Both the position numbers and the translations under genes were made by a program. From an uncultured Nocardiaceae bacterium (lineage in GTDB: Bacteria; Actinomycetota; Actinomycetes; Mycobacteriales; Mycobacteriaceae), in assembly GCA_936936565.1 (NCBI GenBank), contig CAKZIX010000162.1:1-11880 (forward strand): a DNA stretch of 11,880 nt, read 5' to 3'. Shown in pieces: positions 1-4,403 of the stretch; position 1 is the stretch's first letter; each line of letters starts with the position of its first letter. The notes under the pieces were generated by a model that saw nothing but the letters and a program-made list of their open reading frames with translations, was not told the origin of the DNA and searched no databases.

Positions 1-1
1 G

Positions 2-64
2 AACGAGGCCGTGATGCGCACCAAGATCATCCGCCCGGAAGAGCAGAAGATCCACGGCAAGTGA
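2..64 (+). CDS. rpsF: Ribosomal protein S6, C-terminal end (partial)
   Basis: The first 20 codons visible read NEAVMRTKIIRPEEQKIHGK and end in TGA; the gene begins outside the window. The pattern N-E-x-V-x-R-T-K-[IV]-x-R is the usual end of bacterial ribosomal protein S6 (30S subunit, binds S18), and rpsF directly upstream of ssb is the standard order in actinobacteria, which supports the call. The tail after TKIIR is somewhat longer than in many actinobacterial S6 proteins. Only a short piece is visible, so the assignment rests on this motif plus the ssb neighbour. Confidence 0.7.
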   Translation, partial: NEAVMRTKIIRPEEQKIHGK

Positions 65-185
65 GCTGACGTGCGGTTCACCCGGACTACACACCGCACT
101 CTCCCCGGCAGCCCTCACGGGCTCCATGAGATGCTTGTCAACCCACTGAGTCTCGCATCCAGCGTCCACACATCCGGAGGTTCAC
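65..185 (+). other. rpsF-ssb intergenic region with ssb ribosome binding site
   Basis: This 121-bp gap lies between the putative rpsF stop and the ssb ATG. A strong Shine-Dalgarno, GGAGG at 176-180, sits 5 bases before the ATG at 186 and decides the ssb start. A small hairpin (AGCCC-TCAC-GGGCT, 110-123) is present but too weak to call a terminator. No convincing -35/-10 pair is visible, compatible with read-through from rpsF. Confidence 0.5.
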
Positions 186-707
186 ATGGCTGGCGACACC
201 GTCATCACAGTGATCGGAAATCTGACCGCAGACCCCGAACTTCGCTTCACGCCGTCCGGAGCCGCCGTGGCCAACTTCACCGTTGCGTCCACCCCGCGCG
301 CCTTCGACCGGCAGAGCAACGAATGGAAGGATCAGGAGACCCTTTTCATGCGTTGCTCGGTGTGGCGCGAGGCTGCCGAGAACGTGGCGGAGTCCCTGAC
401 CAAGGGAACCCGCGTGATCGTCCAGGGTCGGCTCAAGGCACGCTCGTACGAGACCAAGGAAGGGGAGCGCCGCACCAGCACCGAGCTGGAAGTGGACGAG
501 ATCGGCCCCGCGCTGAAGTTCGCCACGGCCAAGGTCACCCGCGCCCAGCGCAACGGTGGCAACGGTGGCGGCAACTTCGCGCCCGCCCAGTCCGCCGGCT
601 TCGGTGCCCCCCAGCCGCCCGCCCAGCCTCAGCAGGACCCGTGGGCTGGCGGGCAGCAGCAGGGCAACGGCTGGGATGCGCCCCAGCAGACGGAAGCCCC
701 GTTCTGA
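186..707 (+). CDS. ssb: Single-stranded DNA-binding protein
   Basis: This 173-aa protein is a complete bacterial SSB that coats single-stranded DNA in replication, recombination and repair. An OB-fold occupies about residues 4-115, with the family-typical stretches VIGNLTADPELRFTPSG, VANFTVAS and WREAAENVAESLTKG, and GRLKARSYETKEGE as the later strands. A low-complexity Gly/Gln/Pro tail follows (about 120-168). The last residues are QTEAPF: the final PF that docks partner proteins is present, but the usual run of aspartates before it (DDxPPF type) is reduced to a single Glu. The start is fixed by GGAGG five bases upstream. Chromosomal ssb is normally followed by rpsR and rplI; here a mini membrane protein and phage-type genes follow, so this is either a phage-encoded SSB or a chromosome/phage hybrid. 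Confidence 0.95.
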   Translation: MAGDTVITVIGNLTADPELRFTPSGAAVANFTVASTPRAFDRQSNEWKDQETLFMRCSVWREAAENVAESLTKGTRVIVQGRLKARSYETKEGERRTSTELEVDEIGPALKFATAKVTRAQRNGGNGGGNFAPAQSAGFGAPQPPAQPQQDPWAGGQQQGNGWDAPQQTEAPF

Positions 708-907
708 TGCGCACATTTTCAAAGTGGGCCGCAATCCTGGCGTTGCTTGCAACTATCGGCCTGGCGTTTGTCGGCGCGTTCGGCGCAGTCATAGAAGCTC
801 ACTACGGGCTTGAGCCGGGCGAGGTCGGTGGACCTGCCATGATTCTCGCACTGTTCGGCGGGGCTGGCACTGCAGTCGCATTTGTCTTTGCGTCCGAGAT
901 GCACTAG
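707..907 (+). CDS. Two-helix mini membrane protein, translationally coupled to ssb
   Basis: This 66-aa ORF starts with an ATG that shares its A with the ssb stop (TGATG at 705-709), so translation is probably coupled to ssb. The protein begins MRTFSKWAAILALLATIGLA and has two hydrophobic stretches, about residues 7-29 and 42-61, separated by a short polar loop containing EAHYGLEPGE. It therefore looks like an inner-membrane hairpin protein with a short tail (SEMH). There are no catalytic motifs and I do not recognise a family. An upstream extension of the same frame to 71 exists but overlaps ssb throughout and lacks the membrane character, so it was not used. A strong terminator follows about 30 bp after its stop. 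Confidence 0.6.
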   Translation: MRTFSKWAAILALLATIGLAFVGAFGAVIEAHYGLEPGEVGGPAMILALFGGAGTAVAFVFASEMH

Positions 908-937
908 GCCCGCCCTGTTCTGACCCGCATGCAGTAG

Positions 938-975
938 CGAGGGGCCGTAGTCTTCCCGGCTGCGGCCCCTCGTTT
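938..975 (+). terminator. Strong intrinsic terminator after ssb and the mini membrane gene
   Basis: A 13-bp stem (938-950 with 960-972, one G:T pair) encloses a 9-base loop, and TTT plus a C-rich run follow immediately. The stem is mostly G:C (CGAGGGGCCG/CGGCCCCTCG). It lies between the mini membrane gene (stop at 907) and the nrdH start (1008), so it would end the ssb transcript. Confidence 0.85.
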
Positions 976-1007
976 CCCCTGATACCTGACCTGAAAGAAG
1001 CAAAAAC

Positions 1008-1259
1008 GTGACAGTCCGTGTCTACACCACCCCCAACTGCGCCCAGTGCGCCATGACCAAAATGTGGCTCGACAAGAAGGGCGTCCACTACACCACCGTG
1101 GACCTCGCCGACCCCGCCAACATCAACGACTACGAGGCCATCCGGGCGCTCGGCTACAAGGCGGCACCCATCGTCGCAATCGGCGACGACTACGAAGCCC
1201 ACTGGTCCGGCTTCCAGCCCGACCTCCTCGCCGAACACTGCCTCGGCACCGAAGACTGA
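1008..1259 (+). CDS. nrdH: NrdH-like redoxin
   Basis: This 83-aa protein is a glutaredoxin-like, thioredoxin-fold disulfide reductant of the NrdH type, the electron donor that class Ib ribonucleotide reductase receives from thioredoxin reductase. The active site is C11-A-Q-C14, just after strand VRVYTTPN; the cis-proline segment AAPIVAIGDD and the signature WSGFQPD (NrdH proteins usually have W-x-GF-x-PD) follow. The start is GTG at 1008 with AAAGAAG at 994-1000 as ribosome binding site. No nrdE/nrdF or nrdI is nearby. Stand-alone nrdH genes are common in actinobacteriophage early regions, where they support dNTP supply during phage replication, and the following genes fit that setting. Family call is firm; phage origin is inferred from context. 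Confidence 0.9.
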   Translation: MTVRVYTTPNCAQCAMTKMWLDKKGVHYTTVDLADPANINDYEAIRALGYKAAPIVAIGDDYEAHWSGFQPDLLAEHCLGTED

Positions 1260-1283
1260 ACAACGAAGAAGGAGAGACCGAAC

Positions 1284-1505
1284 ATGGCACTAGCAGATCA
1301 CAAGCCCGCACGTAAGCGCGGGCACCTGGAGCACGTCATCACCACCCTCGACGCCGAGGACCAGGCCACCCTCACCGCCTGGCTGCACGACGCCACCTAC
1401 ACCGCCGCGTCCATCGCCCGAATCCTCACCGAAGAAGGCCACCCCACTGAAGGCCACCACGTCGTACAGTGGCGCAACCGCAACGTCAAGGGAGCGAACA
1501 AGTGA
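1284..1505 (+). CDS. Small helical phage-type protein, possible DNA-binding
   Basis: The 73-aa product starts at ATG 1284, preceded by AAGGAGAG at 1268-1275. It is basic at the N-terminus (HKPARKRGHLEH) and then mostly helical: VITTLDAEDQATLTAWLHD, followed by TAASIARILTEEGHPTEGHHVVQWRNRN. The second part has the layout of a helix-turn-helix: A-S-I-A-x-I-L as first helix, a turn with Gly, and HHVVQWRNRN as a recognition helix. Similar short proteins that suppress or mimic terminase-small-subunit-like folds are common in actinophages, but I cannot name a family. Its stop overlaps the next start by 4 bases (GTGA), so the two are co-translated. Confidence 0.7.
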   Translation: MALADHKPARKRGHLEHVITTLDAEDQATLTAWLHDATYTAASIARILTEEGHPTEGHHVVQWRNRNVKGANK

Positions 1506-1906
1506 GTTGCCTGAACGAAATCGAAGCCCGCGCCAACGCCGCCACCGAAGGGCCGTGGGAGTGGGAAGGCGAGGCCAAGGCCGAGTGGGAGATAGGGGCG
1601 AACTCGCTGGTCCCCTCCCGACGCCCCGATGACCCCGTGCTCTACGGCTACGGGTACGACGCGTCCGGGATCGAGGTAAAAACCCCGGCCGACGCCGAGT
1701 TCATCGCCGCCGCCCGCACCACCGTGCCCAGACTCCTGGACGCGCTCGAGGGTGTGCTGGCGCTGCACGTAGTGGCCCAGCCCATCACTGCCGCCCACGG
1801 CACGCAGGAGGGCGGCGACTACTGCCGCACCTGCGCCGAGGACTGGCCCTGCTCCACCGTCACCGCCGTCACGGCCGCGCTCGCGGGCGTTGAGGGCGAG
1901 GGCTGA
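1502..1906 (+). CDS. Ea22-like phage protein
   Basis: The 134-aa product is read from GTG 1502 (GTGA overlap with the previous stop; GGGAG at 1489-1493 as ribosome binding site). An upstream ATG at 1469 in the same frame lacks a ribosome binding site and would overlap the preceding gene more deeply. The protein opens with EIEARANAATEGPWEWEG and later contains DAEFIAAARTTVPRLLDALE. Both patterns (R-x-N-A-A-T-x-G-P-W near the start and A-D-A-x-F-I-A-x-A-R-x-x-V-P-x-L-L later) are typical of the widespread Ea22-like/unknown phage proteins in siphovirus early regions. A cysteine cluster, CRTCAEDWPC, lies near the C-terminus and could bind metal. Molecular function is unknown. The stop overlaps the next ATG (TGATG, 1904-1908). 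Confidence 0.75.
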   Translation: MSCLNEIEARANAATEGPWEWEGEAKAEWEIGANSLVPSRRPDDPVLYGYGYDASGIEVKTPADAEFIAAARTTVPRLLDALEGVLALHVVAQPITAAHGTQEGGDYCRTCAEDWPCSTVTAVTAALAGVEGEG

Positions 1907-2487
1907 TGCCGTGGCTGAAGGTCTCGGACGCCAGCGCGACTCACCCGATCGCGCTGGCGGCCATGGAGGCCGACGACGCGGACGACCGCATCGTCAACGA
2001 GCTCTTCGGGTTCGTGGCCCGCTGCGCGGTCATGGCGGCGCAGCACGAGCGCGACATGGCTGCCGAACACGCCCCGGTAGGTGTGGCACTCGTCGATCAC
2101 GACGTAGCGCAGGCGCATCAGGAACGTCGCCCACTTGGTGCTGCAGTGGTGCATGAATTCCACCGGCTCGGCCCACCCCTCGTGCTTGAACAGCACGATC
2201 GCCCAGTCTCCGTCCTGCGCGAGATCCCAGACCACGTGCGTTCCGATCCATTCCGGCGGCCCGTCGACGACCTCCCAGCGGACCCGTTTGCCGGGTGTCA
2301 GTTCGATCACCTTCATGTCGAATCCGCCTCGGCTGCCGAATCGGAAGGCCACGATGCCGTCCACCTCGGCGCTCACCCCGCTGGTATCGCGAGTCCACCA
2401 ACCCGCGAGCCCTTCGATGCTGGTGAGTGCCGTGTAGACGGCGTCGGTCTGCGCTCGCATGCCGACGCGATGCACGATGTCCACCAT
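1819..2487 (-). CDS. SRPBCC (AHSA1-type) protein with replaced C-terminus
   Basis: ATG 2487 follows AAAGGAAAG, an excellent ribosome binding site that overlaps the stop of the ArsR gene 11 bases upstream. Residues 1-124 (to about 2116) form an AHSA1-type START-like domain: IVHRVGMRAQTDAVYTALTS, GLAGWWT, a central FDMKVIELTPGKRVRWEV, then WDLAQDGDWAIVLFKHEGWA and WATFLM. Such domains form a hydrophobic ligand pocket; the ligand is unknown. Normal members end about 20 residues later with a segment of the type SLK-x-L-x-E-T-G ... DW. Here that end is missing and the frame runs into a helicase motif II fragment (residues 126-151) and then into the antisense of phage genes, stopping at 1819 (222 codons). 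The true gene is therefore truncated at the junction. Confidence 0.75.
   Translation of the reverse strand: MVDIVHRVGMRAQTDAVYTALTSIEGLAGWWTRDTSGVSAEVDGIVAFRFGSRGGFDMKVIELTPGKRVRWEVVDGPPEWIGTHVVWDLAQDGDWAIVLFKHEGWAEPVEFMHHCSTKWATFLMRLRYVVIDECHTYRGVFGSHVALVLRRHDRAAGHEPEELVDDAVVRVVGLHGRQRDRVSRAGVRDLQPRHQPSPSTPASAAVTAVTVEQGQSSAQVRQ
1906..2046 (+). pseudogene. N-terminal fragment of a probable phage replication protein
   Basis: ATG 1906 overlaps the previous stop and opens a frame starting MPWLKVSDASATHPIALAAM, followed by DADDRIVNELFGFVARCAVM. The pattern W-L-K-V-x-D near the start, then D-D-R-x-x-N-E-x-F-G-F-V-x-R-C-A, resembles the N-terminus of replication-initiation-type proteins in actinobacterial prophages (my recollection of the family, not a search). 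The frame stays open to 2538, but from about 2035-2046 onward the DNA is the complement of a helicase fragment and then of an SRPBCC gene, so the rest of the frame is antisense noise. Only about 45 codons are genuine. The truncation point is the same break described for 2035-2118. Confidence 0.55.
2035..2112 (-). pseudogene. Internal fragment of a DEAD/DEAH-box helicase (motif II)
   Basis: Read on the - strand, 26 codons give LRYVVIDECHTYRGVFGSHV followed by ALVLRR. This is the Walker B/motif II block (DECH) and following helix of the large actinobacterial DEAD/DEAH helicases of the Rv3649 type, where the run Y-V-V-[VI]-D-E-C-H-x-Y-R-G-V-F-G-S is strongly conserved. Nothing else of the helicase is present: upstream in the frame is an SRPBCC protein and downstream is phage sequence. 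The fragment is about 80 bp, fused in frame at its 5' side to the SRPBCC gene. It cannot be functional. It is best seen as the bridge piece of a chimeric junction. Confidence 0.75.
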
Positions 2488-2498
2488 TGTCTTTCCTT

Positions 2499-2855
2499 TC
2501 AGGATTGTGTTGTGTCGTTTCGAGTTCGAGCTTGCTGAATGGATTCGGCGAGCCGCTTGATGCGCAGCAGCCGGGCATCCCAGGCGGCTCCGACGGCAGC
2601 CAATTGCGCGACGGCACGGGCGAGCTGGGCTTCGTCCACCTGATACCGCCGCTCCCGTCCGGCGGCGGCGGCGTGGACGAGGCCGACACGGTCGAGGACG
2701 GCGAGATGTTTCGCAATGGCCTGCCGGGTGACCGGCAGGGATTCGGCGAGCGTGGTGGCGGTGCCGCCACCGCCGGCCAGCAACAGATCGAGCATGCGGC
2801 GCCGCGTCGGGTCGCCGACGGCCGACCACAGCTCGTCGTCGACCGGCGTGCTCAC
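2499..2855 (-). CDS. ArsR-family transcriptional repressor without metal cysteines
   Basis: This 118-aa winged-helix protein is the likely regulator of its own operon. It starts DELWSAVGDPTRRRMLDLLL, the classic ArsR opening, followed by the helix-turn-helix TTLAESLPVTRQAIAKHLAV (about 34-53) and a wing GRERRYQVD (about 66-74). It contains no cysteine at all, so the ELCVCDL-type arsenic/metal site is absent; this matches the non-metal ArsR subgroup that travels with SRPBCC/AHSA1 genes. The GTG start (2855) overlaps the stop of the upstream SRPBCC gene by GTGA, and the next SRPBCC gene starts 11 bases after its stop. Two identical palindromes in front of the operon are the probable binding sites. 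Confidence 0.92.
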   Translation of the reverse strand: MSTPVDDELWSAVGDPTRRRMLDLLLAGGGGTATTLAESLPVTRQAIAKHLAVLDRVGLVHAAAAGRERRYQVDEAQLARAVAQLAAVGAAWDARLLRIKRLAESIQQARTRNDTTQS

Positions 2856-3301
2856 GACGCCGCGACCAGCTGTTCGATGTAGGCGCCGAGGGCGGGGACG
2901 AACTGGTCCCAGCCCTGCACGTGATCGGCGTAAACCTCTTCGAGTTTGGCTGCTTCCCAGCCCATTTCACGGAAGCCGGTCTCGACGAGCCGGATCCGAG
3001 TGCCGCCCGCGACGGGTGTGAGCTCGAAGGTGATGAGTAGCGAATCCTCGACGGCGGTGTCGCCGTCGGGGTAGCACCAGCGGAACGCGAACAGCCGCGG
3101 CGGGTCGGAGTTGATCACCTTGATGTGCTCGACCTGGGCGCCGTCGCCCCAGGACAGTTCGCCGACCGCACCGGGGGTCGGGTCCAACGCCGCGTCGTCA
3201 CTCCACCACTGCGAGATGTGCTCGGGCCGGCTGACGACTTCGAACACGACTTCGGGGGTGGCATCGACGTGGATCTCGCGTTCGATGGTGCCGAATTCCA
3301 T
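2852..3301 (-). CDS. SRPBCC (AHSA1-type) domain protein, first gene of the ArsR operon
   Basis: The 149-aa protein is a single START-like domain: IEREIHVDATPEVVFEVVSR, the HISQWWSDDA helix region, GELSWGDG, FAFRWCYPDGD, ITFELTPVAGGTRIRLVETG and a long C-terminal helix (WEAAKLEEVYADHVQGWDQF). These are the strand/helix landmarks of the AHSA1/SRPBCC family, which binds hydrophobic ligands; substrate unknown. The ATG at 3301 follows AAAGG with a 9-base spacer. It is the first gene of a tight - strand operon (SRPBCC, ArsR, SRPBCC) and overlaps the arsR start by 4 bases. Start and length agree with the family. Confidence 0.92.
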   Translation of the reverse strand: MEFGTIEREIHVDATPEVVFEVVSRPEHISQWWSDDAALDPTPGAVGELSWGDGAQVEHIKVINSDPPRLFAFRWCYPDGDTAVEDSLLITFELTPVAGGTRIRLVETGFREMGWEAAKLEEVYADHVQGWDQFVPALGAYIEQLVAAS

Positions 3302-3320
3302 GGGCTTTGCCTTTCATTGT

Positions 3321-3335
3321 GCAACCTTTGGTTGC
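3321..3335. promoter_or_regulatory. Operator palindrome 1 (GCAACC-N3-GGTTGC)
   Basis: This is a perfect 6-3-6 inverted repeat (GCAACCTTTGGTTGC), 20 bases before the first SRPBCC start and directly downstream of the candidate -10, where it would cover the transcription start. The same half-sites recur 45 bp upstream. The 15-bp size and symmetry fit an ArsR dimer site. Confidence 0.75.
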
Positions 3336-3362
3336 CTATGACGGTAGCGGCCAATCGGTCAA
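3335..3362 (-). promoter_or_regulatory. Candidate promoter of the SRPBCC-arsR operon
   Basis: On the - strand TTGACC (3362-3357) and CATAGG (3340-3335) are separated by 16 bases, giving a good -35 and a weaker -10. The two palindromic operators sit immediately on either side of this pair, which is what repression by an ArsR protein would need. Confidence 0.5.
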
Positions 3363-3365
3363 TAC

Positions 3366-3380
3366 GCAACCATCGGTTGC
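3366..3380. promoter_or_regulatory. Operator palindrome 2 (GCAACC-N3-GGTTGC)
   Basis: Second perfect copy (GCAACCATCGGTTGC), identical half-sites with a different 3-base centre, placed just upstream of the candidate -35. It lies 45 bp from the first copy (about four helical turns, so on about the same face of the DNA). It is also 66 bp from the divergent transporter start, so it may influence both directions. Confidence 0.75.
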
Positions 3381-3445
3381 ACACGGTGTCGGTCGCTTCG
3401 TTCCGCTTAGCTTGGTGTTCACAAAGCGTTGGTATGCATGGCGGC

Positions 3446-4366
3446 ATGGACAGCGAGCTCGCACAAAAAAGCCTGCTAGTCGCCCTCGGCATCGTGATGT
3501 TCGGCCTCGGCCTGACGCTGACGCTGGGCGACTTCGTGCGGGTCTCCAAGCACCCGCGCGCCATCGCGGTCGCGCTCGCCTGCCAGATGCTGATCCTGCC
3601 GGTCGCCGCGTTCGGGCTGATCAAGGCGTTCGACCTGTCGACGGCCATGGCGGTCGGCATGATGCTGCTGGCCGCCTCACCCGGCGGCATGACCGCCAAC
3701 GTGCTCAGCCACATTTTCAAAGGCGATGTGGCACTGAATATTTCACTCACCGCGGTGAACGCGATCCTGGCCGTCGTGACAATTCCGCTGATCGCCAACT
3801 TCGCACTGCAGCACTTCGACGACTCCGGCGCCTCCGTCGGGCTGCAATTCGGCAAGACGGTGCAGGTGTTCGCCGTGGTGATCGTCCCGGTCTTCCTCGG
3901 CGTCGCGGTACGCGAGCTGCGCCCGGCCTTCGCCGACGGCATCGGCCGCCCGATCCGCATGGCGTCGCTGGCGCTGCTGGTGGCCGTCTCCACGCTCACG
4001 CTGTTCACCGAGAAGGACGAGGCCACCTCGTACGCGCTCGAGATCGGCGCCGTCGCGGTGCTGTTCTGCATGATCAGCCTGTTCACCGGCTACTTCATCC
4101 CGCGGCTGTTCGGAGTCGTGGAGCGGCAGGCCATCGCCTGCTCCATGGAGATCGGCATCCACAACGCGGCGCTGGCGATGACCATCGCGATCAGCATCAT
4201 CGGCAACAAGGAGATGGCGGTGCCGGCCGCGGTGTACTCGGTGGTGATGCTCCCGCTCGCCCTGCTGTTCGGCGCCTACCTGCGCTGGGGGCCGCGCAGC
4301 ACCCGCGCCACGGCCGCCTCCGAGGCCACCGCAGAGCCGACAAATGCGGCATCACAGCACCTCTAG
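3446..4366 (+). CDS. BASS-family transporter, copy 1
   Basis: This 306-aa polytopic membrane protein belongs to the bile acid:sodium symporter (BASS/SLC10-like) family, which imports or exchanges organic anions with sodium. It is hydrophobic in about nine to ten segments and shows the family landmarks: IVMFGLGLTLTLGDF (16-30), LAASPGGMTANVLSH (75-89, the crossover region), LNISLTAVNAILAVVTIPL (97-115), GLQFGKTVQVFAV (132-144), and ERQAIACSMEIGIHNAALA (226-244, the second crossover). A charged Ser/Thr/Ala-rich tail follows residue 280. The start is uncertain: ATG 3446 matches the start of copy 2 (MDSQ against MDSE), but an in-frame ATG at 3434 exists and neither has a clear ribosome binding site. 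It is divergent from the ArsR operon and 36 bp upstream of tmsA. Substrate unknown; ACR3-type arsenite transport is unlikely by motif. Confidence 0.88.
   Translation: MDSELAQKSLLVALGIVMFGLGLTLTLGDFVRVSKHPRAIAVALACQMLILPVAAFGLIKAFDLSTAMAVGMMLLAASPGGMTANVLSHIFKGDVALNISLTAVNAILAVVTIPLIANFALQHFDDSGASVGLQFGKTVQVFAVVIVPVFLGVAVRELRPAFADGIGRPIRMASLALLVAVSTLTLFTEKDEATSYALEIGAVAVLFCMISLFTGYFIPRLFGVVERQAIACSMEIGIHNAALAMTIAISIIGNKEMAVPAAVYSVVMLPLALLFGAYLRWGPRSTRATAASEATAEPTNAASQHL
3843..3873 (+). repeat. 31-bp direct repeat, copy 1 (within BASS copy 1)
   Basis: This stretch, encoding the LQFGKTVQVFA block, is identical base for base with 7572-7602 in the second transporter. It is the longest exact match I found between the paralogs and places direct repeats 3729 bp apart around tmsAB. 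Confidence 0.85.
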
Positions 4367-4390
4367 GTAGCAGTGCGAACTAGCTAGCGA

Positions 4391-4403
4391 TAGCGTGCAA
4401 GTG
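4391..4403 (+). promoter_or_regulatory. Candidate leaderless promoter of tmsA
   Basis: TAGCGT at 4391-4396 matches the actinobacterial -10 pattern TANNNT and lies 6 bases before the G of the GTG start at 4403. There is no Shine-Dalgarno in front of this GTG. Together this suggests transcription begins at the start codon (leaderless mRNA), as is common in mycobacteria and relatives. No good -35 is visible. Confidence 0.45.

Noticed and set aside
2113..2538. Extension of the phage replication frame through the SRPBCC gene
   Set aside because: The frame stays open to 2538 but past about 2046 it is the exact antisense of helicase and SRPBCC coding sequence, so it is not a real C-terminus.
3125..3445. 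N-terminal extension of the first BASS transporter to 3125 (413 codons in all)
   Set aside because: It would overlap the ArsR operon promoter, operators and an SRPBCC gene, and the paralog starts at the residue equivalent to 3446.
3446..4366. Arsenite exporter (ACR3) because of the neighbouring ArsR gene
   Set aside because: Motifs (SPGG, EIGIHN) fit the BASS bile-acid-symporter branch, and the ArsR protein lacks the metal-binding cysteines.
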